This document shows positions 8,463-17,232 of a DNA stretch of 33,202 bases, in pieces. The DNA comes from Rhodospirillales bacterium (lineage in GTDB: Bacteria > Pseudomonadota > Alphaproteobacteria > BOG-932 > Roseiterribacteraceae): assembly GCA_003165335.1 (NCBI GenBank), contig PLTD01000057.1, forward strand, positions 2,046 through 35,247, given 5' to 3'. A model generated the notes under the pieces. That model made no database searches. It worked only from the letters and a program-made list of their open reading frames with translations, and was not told where the DNA came from. The number at the start of each line of letters is the position of its first letter. The stretch's first letter is position 1. The translations under genes were made by a program, and so were the position numbers.

Positions 8463-10682
8463 TTAGAGAAAGCTGTAGGGATCGATGTCGACTTGAACGC
8501 GCACGTGCCCGGGTATGGCGACGCGATTGACCCAGTCTGACATCAGCGGCTGGACCGGGACGTCGCGTCGCGCCTTTAGGAGCAGTCGTTCCCGGTGCAG
8601 ACCGCGCAGCATTGAAAGCGGCGCCGGCGCCGGACCCAATACGACGATACCCTCGCCACGCGGCGCAGCGCGTGCCAGTTCCCGAGCAACCTGCCCGACC
8701 TCGGCAGTATCGGGGCCCGAGACAATAATAGCCGCCAAGCGCGAAAACGGGGGCATGGCCGCGGCACGGCGCTCGTCCGCCTCCACCGCTAGAAAGGCCT
8801 CGCGCTGATTGTCTGCCAAGGCCTGCATTACCCGATGCTCCGGCATATAGGTTTGCAGCAGGACGTGTCCCGGCCTCTGTGCCCGCCCTGCCCGGCCCGC
8901 GACCTGATGGAGCAGCTGGTAGGTTCGCTCCGACGCCCTGAGATCACCGCCGGTGAGACCCAGATCGGCGTCGACGACACCCACCAGGGTCAGCATCGGG
9001 AAATGATGCCCCTTCGCGATGATTTGGGTCCCGATCACGATATCGACCTCATGATCCTGCACCTGCCGAATGGCTTCCTGCAGAGCCATCCCGCGTCCGG
9101 CGAAGCCTTGAAACATATCGCTTGCCAACAACGAGACGCGGGCATCGGGAAAAAGCTCGCTCACCTCATCGGATATGCGCTCTACCCCCGGCCCGCATGG
9201 GGCGAAGCTGCCGACATTGTCGCATTGCGGACAGTTCGTCGGGATCGGCTCCGCATGGTCGCAGTGATGGCACCTAAGCAAGCCCTGGAACCGGTGCTCC
9301 ACCAACCAGGCCGTACAGTTGGGGCATTGCATGCGATGCCCGCATGACCGGCAGAGGGTTAGGGGTGCATAGCCACGCCGATTGAGGAACAGCATCGCCT
9401 GCTCGCCCGCAGCCAGAGTATCGGCCACAGCCTGCGTTAGCATGGGGCTGAGGAAACGGCGTGCAGGCGGGCGTTCCCGCCGCATATCGATCAGCCCAAT
9501 TCTCGGCAACGCGGCACCGGCGTGGCGGGAGGGGAGATACAATCTGTCATAGCGGCCGGCCTCGGCATTCACGACCGATTCAAGCGAGGGAGTAGCCGAT
9601 ACCAGCACAATGGGAAAACCGCCCAGGTGGGCTCGCGCTACTGCCATGTCGCGGGCGTGATAGATGACGCCGTCTTCCTGTTTGAATGCCGCCTCGTGCT
9701 CCTCATCGACGACGATGAGACCCAGATCGCAATAGGGCAGAAACAAAGCAGAGCGCGCGCCGACGACGACCTTGGTTTTGCCCTCGGCCACGCCGCGCCA
9801 GGTCATCCGCCGGGCAGCCGGTCCGACGTCGGAGTGCCACAGTGCGGGCATCGCGCCGAAACGCCTGGCGAAGCGATCCAGCAACTGGGCCGAGAGCGCG
9901 ATCTCAGGTAACAGAACCAGCGACTGTCGGCCCGCAGCGATATTGGCCGCCACCGCCTCAAAATAGACTTCGGTCTTACCTGCCCCCGTAACGCCGTCGA
10001 GCAATGTAGCAGAATAGCCGGCGCCGAGCTTTGCCTTCAGACGGTCTGCCGCCAGCACTTGATCGTCCGACAAAGTCGGTCCGTCACCCAGCGGCTCGAA
10101 TGCGGCGGCCGGGTAGCGGGGCGGCATCATCACGGTTTCGAGCGCGCCTGAATCGGCCAAACCGCGTACCACAGCCACACCGCAGCCCGCTGCCTCGGCC
10201 AATTCCTGGGCGGCTGCGGTACCTCGCTCTTCGAGAACGTCGAATATGCGACGGCGGGCGGGGGTGAGCGCGATATCCGGCAAGGTCTGCGCTCGGCGGA
10301 AAGCGACACCGCCCCTTGGCTGCTCCAACGCCTTTGGCGCGGTCAGCGACATCCGCATCACCGTCCCTGGCGGCGACAGCGTATAAGCGCCAACCCAATC
10401 GATAAAGCGGCGGTGGATCTCCGGCATGGACGGGGCATCGAAGCGACCGGCGACCGGCTTCATCTTCTTGGCTGAAACATCTCCCAGCCCCTCTCCCCAG
10501 ACGACCCCCAGCACCTCACGCGGACCCAGCGGTACGCGAACGTAATCGCCGACGACCAGATTCATCTCGGGGGGGGCGAGATAATCGTAAGGACCGAGCG
10601 GGTATGGCAGCAAAACGGAAACACGGCGCCAATCCGAGCGATCCGTATCTCCTTTTTGTGAACTGGCATCGACATCGGCCAT
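8463..10682 (-). CDS. priA: Primosomal protein N' (replication restart helicase PriA)
   Basis: 3'-5' superfamily 2 helicase that recognises stalled forks and D-loops and starts reloading of the replicative helicase. The 739 residues match the family. Order seen: the amino-terminal 3'-DNA-binding domain (about 18-115), a winged-helix segment (about 135-190), Walker [12 protein letters not shown] (230-240), Walker B DEEH (326-329), SATPSLES, then eight Zn-binding cysteines in four CxxC pairs (444, 447, 453, 456, 471, 474, 484, 487), and helicase lobe 2 with [12 protein letters not shown] and [10 protein letters not shown]. The carboxy-terminal domain ends at SFL. It is divergent from fsa across 76 bases. 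Identification is secure. Confidence 0.97.
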   Translation of the reverse strand: MADVDASSQKGDTDRSDWRRVSVLLPYPLGPYDYLAPPEMNLVVGDYVRVPLGPREVLGVVWGEGLGDVSAKKMKPVAGRFDAPSMPEIHRRFIDWVGAYTLSPPGTVMRMSLTAPKALEQPRGGVAFRRAQTLPDIALTPARRRIFDVLEERGTAAAQELAEAAGCGVAVVRGLADSGALETVMMPPRYPAAAFEPLGDGPTLSDDQVLAADRLKAKLGAGYSATLLDGVTGAGKTEVYFEAVAANIAAGRQSLVLLPEIALSAQLLDRFARRFGAMPALWHSDVGPAARRMTWRGVAEGKTKVVVGARSALFLPYCDLGLIVVDEEHEAAFKQEDGVIYHARDMAVARAHLGGFPIVLVSATPSLESVVNAEAGRYDRLYLPSRHAGAALPRIGLIDMRRERPPARRFLSPMLTQAVADTLAAGEQAMLFLNRRGYAPLTLCRSCGHRMQCPNCTAWLVEHRFQGLLRCHHCDHAEPIPTNCPQCDNVGSFAPCGPGVERISDEVSELFPDARVSLLASDMFQGFAGRGMALQEAIRQVQDHEVDIVIGTQIIAKGHHFPMLTLVGVVDADLGLTGGDLRASERTYQLLHQVAGRAGRAQRPGHVLLQTYMPEHRVMQALADNQREAFLAVEADERRAAAMPPFSRLAAIIVSGPDTAEVGQVARELARAAPRGEGIVVLGPAPAPLSMLRGLHRERLLLKARRDVPVQPLMSDWVNRVAIPGHVRVQVDIDPYSFL

Positions 10683-10758
10683 GCTTTAAACTCTGGGCAA
10701 GGGAATCGGGCGTTCGAGTCCGCTTCTCCGCCAGTTGGTTCCTATACCCGGATAAGTC

Positions 10759-11454
10759 ATGAAATTCTTCGTCGATACCGCCGAAATTGCCGACATCCGG
10801 GACCTTGCTGAGACTGGCTTGCTTGATGGGGTAACCACCAACCCGTCGCTCGTCGCCAAGTCGGGGCGGCAATTCATCGATCTGGTCAAGGAAATTTGCG
10901 AGGTCGTGGACGGTCCGGTCAGCGCCGAAGTCGCCTCGACCGATTTCGACACGATGCTCGCGGAAGGCAAATTTCTCAGCACGTTGGCTCCCAATATCGC
11001 GGTAAAAGTGCCGCTCACGCCGGCGGGACTCAAAGTGTGCAAGACTTTGTCGCGCGACGGCACAATGGTCAACGTGACGCTGTGCTTTTCCGCGGCGCAG
11101 GCGCTGCTGGCGGCCAAAGCCGGTGCGACCTTCGTTTCGCCCTTCGTCGGACGTCTGGACGATGTCGGCGAGAACGGCATGAACCTGATCGCCGACATCG
11201 CCCAGATCTATGCGATGTACGATGAGATCGACACCCAGATACTGGTCGCGTCGATTCGCCATCCGATCCATCTGATCGAAGCCGCAAAGCTGGGCGCGGA
11301 TGTTGCGACCATGCCGCCGGCGGTCATCCGCTCGCTGTTCAACCACCCGCTGACGGATAAGGGTTTGGCCCAGTTTGTCGCGGATTGGGCCAAGACAGGG
11401 CAAACGATACCCACCTTGCCGGCCGGCAAGAAAACCAAGTCGGTCGTCCTGTGA
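10759..11454 (+). CDS. fsa: Fructose-6-phosphate aldolase / transaldolase (small type)
   Basis: Cytoplasmic class I aldolase of the small transaldolase family (TalC/FSA). It either transfers dihydroxyacetone units in the pentose phosphate pathway or cleaves fructose 6-phosphate. Seen: [10 protein letters not shown] with Asp6, GVTTNPS (24-30), the Schiff-base Lys83 in [38 protein letters not shown], and [20 protein letters not shown]. At 231 residues it is slightly longer than typical (about 215-222) because of the carboxy-terminal tail. Transaldolase and aldolase activity cannot be told apart with certainty by sequence alone. It is first in a tight plus-strand run; its TGA overlaps the GTG of the next gene. 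Confidence 0.93.
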   Translation: MKFFVDTAEIADIRDLAETGLLDGVTTNPSLVAKSGRQFIDLVKEICEVVDGPVSAEVASTDFDTMLAEGKFLSTLAPNIAVKVPLTPAGLKVCKTLSRDGTMVNVTLCFSAAQALLAAKAGATFVSPFVGRLDDVGENGMNLIADIAQIYAMYDEIDTQILVASIRHPIHLIEAAKLGADVATMPPAVIRSLFNHPLTDKGLAQFVADWAKTGQTIPTLPAGKKTKSVVL

Positions 11455-12191
11455 AAGGCACTCGCGAGACCGGACCGGCACCGCGAAAGCTGGCCCAGCC
11501 AGCACAGCCGATCGACGAGGCGACCGAGGCGGAAATCGCCGCCTATCTGGCAGCCCATCCCGACTTCGTGCAGCGCCACCCTGCGCTGCTGAGAACCCTG
11601 ACACCCCCCTCGATCGATCGCGGCAAGGGCGTCGTGGATTTTCAACGATTCATGGTCGCGCGGCTGCAGGGCGATATCGACCAACTGACCCTCGACAACA
11701 CCGCGCTCATTCATACCGCACGAGCCAATGCACATAGCCAGGCGCGTATTCACGCCGCCGCCTTGGCATTGATCGAAGCGCAAAGCCTGGGGCAGTTGCT
11801 TGAGGTCCTGACCGGCGACCTGATGGATGTTCTCGATGTGGACGTTATCGCGATGGTCGTCGAATCGAATGGTGTCGACCTGCCGCATGTCGCTGCATCA
11901 GGGATCAGGATCGTCGAGTCCGGCGCGGTCGACGACTGGCTGGGCCGGCACGAAGCCCTGCTGCAGGGTAATATCGCTGGCGATTCCGCCATCTACGGCG
12001 AAGGCGCGGGCCTGATCCAGAGCGAGGCATTGCTGCGGCTCGTCATCAGTTCGCGAACTCCGACCGGGCTCGTCGCCTTCGGCAGCCGCGATCCCAATCT
12101 CTTCCATGAAGGCCAGGGAACCGAACTGATTACCTTCCTGGGCGGCGTCATCCAGCGGCTGCTGCGCGCATGGCTGGATCTTCCGGCCTGA
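11451..12191 (+). CDS. DUF484 family protein
   Basis: A 246-residue cytoplasmic protein of the DUF484 family (GAF-like). The start is taken as GTG at 11451, which overlaps the fsa stop (GTGA); a longer frame inside fsa is unlikely. Seen: [19 protein letters not shown], the characteristic opening, then [16 protein letters not shown] with a helical or coiled-coil linker (about 45-90), and a GAF-type domain to the end with [19 protein letters not shown]. The family is commonly found directly before xerC, as here, including in gammaproteobacteria. Its function is unknown; the context suggests a link to chromosome dimer resolution or simply a conserved transcript. Confidence 0.88.
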   Translation: MKGTRETGPAPRKLAQPAQPIDEATEAEIAAYLAAHPDFVQRHPALLRTLTPPSIDRGKGVVDFQRFMVARLQGDIDQLTLDNTALIHTARANAHSQARIHAAALALIEAQSLGQLLEVLTGDLMDVLDVDVIAMVVESNGVDLPHVAASGIRIVESGAVDDWLGRHEALLQGNIAGDSAIYGEGAGLIQSEALLRLVISSRTPTGLVAFGSRDPNLFHEGQGTELITFLGGVIQRLLRAWLDLPA

Positions 12192-13156
12192 GCCCTTCCG
12201 CGGTTAAGGGCCGCACCGAGACCAATCTTGCCCTGGCTGCGGCCGAGGATCTGGCTGCGGTCCTGCCGCGTTGGCGGGACTGGCTGGAGGTCGAGCGGCA
12301 ATTCTCGCCCCATACCGTCACCGCCTATGTCGGAGATCTGACGGGTTTCCTGGGCTTCTTCGCCGGCCATCGTGGTCAGCCAGTCAGGCTGCGCGATCTG
12401 GCCGATGCCGGGCTGGCCGACTTTCGGGCCTGGCTGGCGCGGCGAACGGCGGCTGGCGCTACGGCGGCCAGCCGCGCCAGGGCTGTCTCGGCTCTGCGCA
12501 ATTTCTTCCGCTGGCTCGACCGTTCGGGAATATTGCACAATGCTAAAATTGGCGCCCTGTCGGCGCCCAAGCTGCCGAGGACGGCGCCCAAACCCCTGCC
12601 GGTCGCCGATGCTGCTGCCTTACTCGAGGCAGCCGAGACTTTCGTCGAAGAACCCTGGATCGGCCTGCGTGACCGGGCGCTGTTTACGCTGCTCTACGGC
12701 TGCGGCCTGCGCATATCCGAGGCGCTAGCCCTGAACCGGGGTGCCCTGCCGCTGGGCTTGTCGCTCAGGGTGCTTGGCAAAGGCCACAAGGAACGGCTGG
12801 TGCCGGTGCTGCCCGCGGTCAGCGAGGCCGTTGCACTTTACGCCGAGTCCTGTCCCTTCCGGGGCGACAAGGACGATGCGCTGTTCGTCGGCGCCCGCGG
12901 CAAGCGGCTGGATCCGGCCATCGCACAGAAGTCGATGCGCAGTCTTCGGCACCAATTGCAGTTACCGGATACGGCCACGCCCCATGCACTGCGCCATTCC
13001 TTCGCCACGCATCTCCTGGGCGGCGGCGGGGACTTAAGGGCGATACAAGAACTGCTTGGCCACGCTTCGCTCTCCACCACGCAGCGTTACACCGAAGTCG
13101 AGACCGAGCAGCTTCTGTCCGTCTATCGGGATGCCCATCCAAGAGCCCGGGGATGA
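12170..13156 (+). CDS. xerC: Tyrosine recombinase XerC
   Basis: Site-specific recombinase that acts with XerD at dif to resolve chromosome dimers. The product has 328 residues. The amino-terminal SAM-like core-binding domain spans about 30-120 (LEVERQFSPHTVTAYVGDL). The catalytic domain shows all expected residues: Arg181 (GCGLRISEAL), Lys204 (GKGHKERLVPV), His272 and Arg275 (HALRHSFATHLL), His298 (LLGHASLSTTQRYT) and nucleophile Tyr307. The ATG lies 22 bases inside the end of the DUF484 gene, so the first residues are less certain; a later start is possible. Position after DUF484 favours XerC over XerD or an integrase. The stop overlaps the next start (ATGA). Confidence 0.93.
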   Translation: MAGSSGLSPSAVKGRTETNLALAAAEDLAAVLPRWRDWLEVERQFSPHTVTAYVGDLTGFLGFFAGHRGQPVRLRDLADAGLADFRAWLARRTAAGATAASRARAVSALRNFFRWLDRSGILHNAKIGALSAPKLPRTAPKPLPVADAAALLEAAETFVEEPWIGLRDRALFTLLYGCGLRISEALALNRGALPLGLSLRVLGKGHKERLVPVLPAVSEAVALYAESCPFRGDKDDALFVGARGKRLDPAIAQKSMRSLRHQLQLPDTATPHALRHSFATHLLGGGGDLRAIQELLGHASLSTTQRYTEVETEQLLSVYRDAHPRARG

Positions 13157-13563
13157 GCGCCGGCTACTCCGGCACGCCGTTGGTGAAGAAGCTCGGCTAC
13201 AAGCTCGGATACCGCGCCTTATGGCTGGATACGCCGGACGATTATTCCGCCTGGCTCGGCGGCTTACCGGACGGCGTCACGACGGATCGTGCGTCTTCCG
13301 GGACACCTTATGACCTGGTGCATCTGTTCGCGCGAACCCTTGCCGAATTCGACCGGCAACTTCCGCAGGCGCGGGCGGCTCTGAAGTCCGAGGGGATGAT
13401 CTGGGTGTCCTGGTATAAGCAGGCAGCTAAAATACCGACCGACGTGACCGAAAATGCAATCCGCGCGCGGGCCTTGGCGGGCGACCTGGTGGATGTGAAG
13501 GTCTGCGCCGTCAGCGACATCTGGTCCGGCCTGAAGTTGGTGATCCGCAAGGCGCTGCGGTGA
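13153..13563 (+). CDS. DUF3052 family protein
   Basis: A 136-residue soluble protein beginning MSAGYSGTPLVKKLGYKLG, the usual opening of the DUF3052 family, and ending in VSDIWSGLKLVIRKALR. The middle carries GMIWVSWYKQAAKIPTDVTE (about 80-99), also typical. The function is unknown. The ATGA overlap with the xerC stop points to translational coupling and membership of the fsa-DUF484-xerC transcript. Its end lies 4 bases from the end of the convergent LLM oxidoreductase gene. There is no signal peptide or membrane segment. Confidence 0.83.
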   Translation: MSAGYSGTPLVKKLGYKLGYRALWLDTPDDYSAWLGGLPDGVTTDRASSGTPYDLVHLFARTLAEFDRQLPQARAALKSEGMIWVSWYKQAAKIPTDVTENAIRARALAGDLVDVKVCAVSDIWSGLKLVIRKALR

Positions 13564-13567
13564 TCGC

Positions 13568-14437
13568 CTAGCTCAGCGGCCGGATATACCGCTTGGCGAA
13601 ATCCTCCATCAGCCGCTTCTTGTCGTCCAGCGACGAATGCAGTCCCAGGCTGAAATAGAACGGGTAGCTCACGCCCGAGGTCATGCCCTGGTCGGCCAGC
13701 CGCTTGAAGGTGTCGATGTCGGGCGGGGTCGAGAGGGGGATGACCGTCTCGAACGGCAGGTGGTCGCGTCCGGCCTCGCGCCGCATGCGGTTGAGCTCGG
13801 CCAGCAGCCCCGGCACCTCGTCCGGCATGTTGCCGGCGCCGATCAAGCCGTCAGCAACCTCGGCAATGCGCTTCAGCGCCTTGGGGGCATGGCCGCCGAG
13901 ATAGATCGGCACGGTCTTCTCGGGCGCGGGCGCGATCTGCAGCGCGGGAAAGTCGTAGATTTCGCCCTTGTGGGAGACCATCCCGCCGGCCCACAGCTTG
14001 CGCAGGACGGCGATCTGCTCGTCCATGATCTTCCCCCGCTTGTGGAAGTCGACGCCGTATATGTCGAACTCGTCCTTCATCCAGCCGATGCCGGCGCCAA
14101 GGATGAAGCGGTTGTTGGTTAGGATGGCGAGCGTGCCGGTAGCCTTCGCCACCTCGAACGGGCTCCTGAGCGGCAGCACGTAGACCGCGGTCGAGAGCTT
14201 GAGCCAGGTCGTGGCCGCCGCCATCGCCATGATCGAGATCCAGGCATCGGGGTAGGGCCAGTCCGGGCTCATCGCCGGCTTACCGGTCGTCGAGTAGGGA
14301 TATTGGGCCTTGACCACCTCGGGATAGACCGCGTGATCGGCGTTCATTACCCCTTCGAAGCCGACCTCCTCGGCGAACTTCGCCACCTCGGCCAGCTGCT
14401 CGACCTCAATCCACGGAACCATCTGCCAGAACTTCAT
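13568..14437 (-). CDS. LLM-class flavin (F420-type) oxidoreductase
   Basis: Luciferase-like monooxygenase fold enzyme of 289 residues, close to the F420-dependent group known as TIGR03619. Seen: GFEGVMNADHAVYPE (about 24-38), WISIMAMAAATTWLKLSTAVYVLPLRSPFEVAKATGTLA region, GAGIGWMKDEFDIYGVDFHKRG, and PIYLGGHAPKALKRIAEVADG, all family signatures of the flavin/F420-binding barrel. The ATG at 14437 follows a strong GGGAGGAAG; the open frame extends 16 codons further but through a tandem repeat without a ribosome site. The substrate is unknown. Many members act on alcohols, aldehydes or alkane-like compounds. Whether F420 or FMN is used cannot be read here. It is divergent from the sulfotransferase. 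Confidence 0.85.
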   Translation of the reverse strand: MKFWQMVPWIEVEQLAEVAKFAEEVGFEGVMNADHAVYPEVVKAQYPYSTTGKPAMSPDWPYPDAWISIMAMAAATTWLKLSTAVYVLPLRSPFEVAKATGTLAILTNNRFILGAGIGWMKDEFDIYGVDFHKRGKIMDEQIAVLRKLWAGGMVSHKGEIYDFPALQIAPAPEKTVPIYLGGHAPKALKRIAEVADGLIGAGNMPDEVPGLLAELNRMRREAGRDHLPFETVIPLSTPPDIDTFKRLADQGMTSGVSYPFYFSLGLHSSLDDKKRLMEDFAKRYIRPLS

Positions 14438-14454
14438 GCGACTTCCTCCCGAAC

Positions 14455-14490
14455 CGATTCCCACCAGCCTGTCGATTCCCACCAACCTAG
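14455..14490. repeat. Two 18-base tandem direct repeats in a divergent promoter region
   Basis: Units at 14455-14472 and 14473-14490 share CGATTCCCACCARCCT (15 of 16 positions identical) with an exact 18-base period. They sit between the ribosome site of the LLM oxidoreductase gene (minus) and the sulfotransferase gene (plus). They could be a paired operator for a regulator or a chance local duplication. Confidence 0.6.
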
Positions 14491-14577
14491 CGGGACTATT
14501 CTATCTGTGCGACCTTGATTCCAACGCCGGTCCGCTTTAACCGCCAATCCGATAAGGACCACAGGGGAAGTTCGTCT

Positions 14578-15831
14578 ATGCCTAACGACATCATAATCGA
14601 TGATCTGCGCCATCCGGTGCTGAGCGAGACGCAGAAGGCCGGTCAGGCCTGGGGCGACGCCAACCCAATCACCTTTACCGAACAGGCGGTCCTCGATGTC
14701 GCGCGTCAGCGCACCGGCCTTACCGATTTCGGGCCGGACGATTTCCGCGAGCGGATGAACATGCTCTTCACCGAGTGGAACGCCGACCGGGGCATGAGCA
14801 ATATCCATCGCCATACGCTGTGGAGCTATGTCACCCGCTATGCCGCCAACCGGCTTCTGTTCCGGGACATACTGAAGCGCCACCCCGAGATCCACGATGA
14901 GGTGATCGAAAAGCCGATCATCGTCGCCGGCCTGCCCCGTTCGGGCACTACCCATCTGGTCAATATCCTGGCTGCCGACCAGCGCCTGAGGTCCCTGCCC
15001 TTGTGGGAATCTTACGAGCCCCTGCCCATACCCGGCGAAGCAATGCTGCCGAACGGTGTCGATCCGCGCTATCAGCGCTGCGCCGACGCCTGGGATCAAC
15101 TGCGGGCAAGCGTGCCGCTGCTGGCGGCGATGCATCCGATGGAGCCCGACCATATCCATGAAGAGCTGGAGCTGATGGGCCCCGACTTCGCCTCCTATAA
15201 TTTCGAGTGGATATCGAAAATCCCCAAATGGCGGGACCATTATTACGCCACCGACCAGACCCCCCATTACGAATATCTGAAGACCGCGCTGAAGGTTCTT
15301 CAGTGGATCAGGGGGCCAAAGCGCTGGGTTCTGAAATGCCCTCAGCACATGGAACAGCTGCCGGTCCTGAAAAAGGTCTTCCCCGACGCTACGGTCGTGA
15401 TCACCCATCGCGATCCGGTCGCGGTCGTCCAATCGGCAGTGACGATGACCGGATACACCCAACGTTTCTACCGCAACAGCGTCGAGCCTGAGGCTCTGCT
15501 CGCCTATTGGTCCGACCGGATCGAGCATCTGCTGCGCGCCTGCGTGCAGGACCGCGCCGTCTGGCCGGAGGGGCAGAGTGTCGATGTCTATTTCGACCGC
15601 TTCATGGCCGACGACATGGGCACGGTAGAGGGGATTGAGGCTAAGGCCGGCTTGCCCATGACCCCGGCCGTCAGAGCCCAGATCGATCAGTTCCTGAACG
15701 AACATCAGCGCGGCAAGGAAGGCCGCGTGATCTATAACCTGAAACGCGATTTCGGCGCCGACCCGGCGGAACTTCGCAAACGTTTCCAGTTCTATTTCGA
15801 CGCCTTCCCGGTAAAGGCAGAGGTTAAGTAG
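14578..15831 (+). CDS. Sulfotransferase family protein
   Basis: PAPS-dependent sulfotransferase-like protein of 417 residues. Seen: the 5'-phosphosulfate loop PIIVAGLPRSGTTHLVNIL (113-131) and the 3'-phosphate segment ATVVITHRDPVAVVQSAVTM (271-290) with Arg278 and Ser286. The intervening HPMEPDHIHEELELMG and ending RGKEGRVIYNLKRDFG are features of the large bacterial sulfotransferases often seen in actinobacteria and alphaproteobacteria, whose substrates are mostly unknown. The ATG at 14578 has AGGGGAAG 8 bases upstream; the open frame reaches back to a TTG at 14515 without support. The SDR gene follows in the same direction after a hairpin repeat. Fold assignment is firm, substrate unknown. 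Confidence 0.87.
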   Translation: MPNDIIIDDLRHPVLSETQKAGQAWGDANPITFTEQAVLDVARQRTGLTDFGPDDFRERMNMLFTEWNADRGMSNIHRHTLWSYVTRYAANRLLFRDILKRHPEIHDEVIEKPIIVAGLPRSGTTHLVNILAADQRLRSLPLWESYEPLPIPGEAMLPNGVDPRYQRCADAWDQLRASVPLLAAMHPMEPDHIHEELELMGPDFASYNFEWISKIPKWRDHYYATDQTPHYEYLKTALKVLQWIRGPKRWVLKCPQHMEQLPVLKKVFPDATVVITHRDPVAVVQSAVTMTGYTQRFYRNSVEPEALLAYWSDRIEHLLRACVQDRAVWPEGQSVDVYFDRFMADDMGTVEGIEAKAGLPMTPAVRAQIDQFLNEHQRGKEGRVIYNLKRDFGADPAELRKRFQFYFDAFPVKAEVK

Positions 15832-15850
15832 AGTCTAATAATTTACGCCT

Positions 15851-15936
15851 CGTCATTGCGAGCGCAGCGAAGCAATCCAGAGTCACAGGCACGAACCATC
15901 CTGGATTGCCGCGTCGCTACGCTCCCCGCAATGACG
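15851..15936. repeat. Intergenic hairpin repeat (REP/MITE-like, TCATTGCGAGCG type)
   Basis: The left arm 15851-15880 begins CGTCATTGCGAGCGCAGCGA; the right arm 15901-15936 is its imperfect reverse complement, with a 20-base loop. The arms share CGTCATTGCG and CAATCCAG exactly, with small insertions between. This sequence type is, to my knowledge, a dispersed repeat in many alphaproteobacterial genomes. It ends 6 bases before the ribosome site of the SDR gene, so it could also fold in the sulfotransferase-SDR transcript. Confidence 0.85.
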
Positions 15937-15955
15937 ATCATAGGAGAGCAAACGC

Positions 15956-16705
15956 ATGGACACACTCGACGGTAAGCGCGTCATCGTCACCGGCGGCGCG
16001 GGCGGCATCGGCAATGCGGCGGTCAAGGCGCTGGTTGAGGCCGGCGCGCGTGTCGCCTGTACCTATAACGCCGCAAAACCCGATCTGCCCGCCGGCGTTC
16101 ACGGCCAGCGCTGCGACATCACGAGCAAGACCGACATCGATGAGGCCTTCGACCATTTTGCCCGTGCGCTCGGTGGACTGGATGGGCTGATCCATGCCGC
16201 CGGGGTTCACGGCTCCTGCCCCGCCGATCAATTGAGCGAGGCCGATTGGGACGGCATGTTCGCCCTCAACGGGCGGGCGACGATGCTGACCAATCAGGCG
16301 GCATTCCGCCATATGAAGGCGGGCGGCGGGTCGATTGTGAATATGGGCTCGGTCGAGGGTGTGCGCGGCTATGCCGGGAACGCCTGCTATGCCGCAACCC
16401 GCGGCGCGGTGATGGCCTGGACACGCAGCATCGCGCTGGAATGGGGCAAGTATAATATCCGCGCCAACTGTGTGGCCCCTGTCGTCTTCACCGGCCCGGC
16501 CGAGCGGATGCGGGCCAAGCTGGACGAAGCGACCAACGCCATGATCGACGCCCATCTGGCCCAGGCGATCCCGCTGGGCGGCAAAATGGGCGATGCGCGG
16601 ACGGACCTGGCCCCGGTCCTGGTCTTCCTCGCCTCGGACGCCTCCCGCTTCATCACCGGCCAGACCATCTCGGTCGACGGCGGCTTCATGATGCTGGGCT
16701 CTTAA
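15956..16705 (+). CDS. Short-chain dehydrogenase/reductase family protein with Lys-to-Arg change
   Basis: A 249-residue Rossmann-fold protein of the classical SDR family, normally NAD(P)H-dependent oxidoreductases of alcohols and ketones. Seen: nucleotide-binding TGGAGGIG (12-19), CDIT (53-56), AAG (81-83) in place of the usual NAG, Asn105, Ser132, Tyr145, and the closing segment FITGQTISVDGGFMM. The catalytic YxxxK is YAATR, with Arg at 149 where Lys lowers the Tyr pKa in classical members. Activity may therefore be reduced or altered. The start has AGGAGAG upstream. It lies downstream of the sulfotransferase on the same strand, separated by the hairpin repeat, and a terminator follows. Confidence 0.88.
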   Translation: MDTLDGKRVIVTGGAGGIGNAAVKALVEAGARVACTYNAAKPDLPAGVHGQRCDITSKTDIDEAFDHFARALGGLDGLIHAAGVHGSCPADQLSEADWDGMFALNGRATMLTNQAAFRHMKAGGGSIVNMGSVEGVRGYAGNACYAATRGAVMAWTRSIALEWGKYNIRANCVAPVVFTGPAERMRAKLDEATNAMIDAHLAQAIPLGGKMGDARTDLAPVLVFLASDASRFITGQTISVDGGFMMLGS

Positions 16706-16735
16706 AAAGGGGAAGCGCGCGGCCGGCCCTTTTTT
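16704..16735 (+). terminator. Rho-independent terminator after the SDR gene
   Basis: AAAAAGGG (16704-16711) pairs with CCCTTTTT (16727-16734) around a G+C-rich interior that includes GGCCGGCC, and the 3' arm ends in a run of six T. It begins at the SDR stop codon, so it should end that transcript. The A run on the left gives some capacity to work in the other direction. Confidence 0.8.
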
Positions 16736-16836
16736 AGGCTACCCAAGCGTCAGGACCGCCGGTATTGCAAAGCTACCTTCTTCTCCCCTTTCCCACAGTT
16801 CGGACAGGATAGAGTCAAGCCAACTTCGAGGACGAT

Positions 16837-17130
16837 ATGCGTCTATTGTTTGTGGTTTGCCTGTCGCTATTTCTGATCGCAAAAATCGGCAGCGCCGGCG
16901 CCAATACCATAGATGCTCAGGTAGCCTTACGGCTTGCCTGCAGCGCGGCTGCCGAGATTTACGATGGCGATAAGCGGCAACTCGTCCAACGAGACTGCGG
17001 GTCGAACTACAAAGTTAGCGACGCCGGAAACGACTTTTGGCTCGTCGAGCCAAAGCAGCATTCGTTCGGGTACACCTCGTTTAGCGTTCGCAAGAGCAAT
17101 GGCGATATAATTACGCACGCTACCAACTAG
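16837..17130 (+). CDS. Small secreted protein, unrecognised
   Basis: A 97-residue protein with a clear signal peptide: MRLLFVVCLSLFLIAKIGS, likely cut near GSAGA (about residue 20-22). The mature part (about 75 residues) has two Cys (35 and 54) that could form a disulfide, a segment KQHSFGYTSFSVRKSNGD, and no membrane helix. A GAGGA ribosome site lies 5 bases before the ATG. I do not recognise the family; export to the periplasm is all that can be said. It is convergent with the small lipoprotein gene. Confidence 0.65.
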   Translation: MRLLFVVCLSLFLIAKIGSAGANTIDAQVALRLACSAAAEIYDGDKRQLVQRDCGSNYKVSDAGNDFWLVEPKQHSFGYTSFSVRKSNGDIITHATN

Positions 17131-17232
17131 CTTATCGCTCGGCGACGGTCGATTGGACTTCAGCTGGGTACGGGCAGCATAATATTCTGCAGAAGAATGC
17201 GATGCTCCACTTCTTGTTTGTCCCGGTAGCAG

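Noticed and set aside
10516-11604. A 362-codon minus-strand frame across the priA-fsa junction and fsa.
   Set aside because: It overlaps well-identified fsa and priA sequence; it is a result of high G+C third positions.
12170-13156. The tyrosine recombinase as a phage or island integrase.
   Set aside because: Its place after DUF484, in a conserved housekeeping run without phage genes, att-like repeats or tRNA, fits XerC.
14434-15705. A 423-codon minus-strand frame across the sulfotransferase gene.
   Set aside because: It is the shadow of the sulfotransferase gene, whose plus-strand product shows both PAPS-binding motifs; the minus-strand product resembles nothing.
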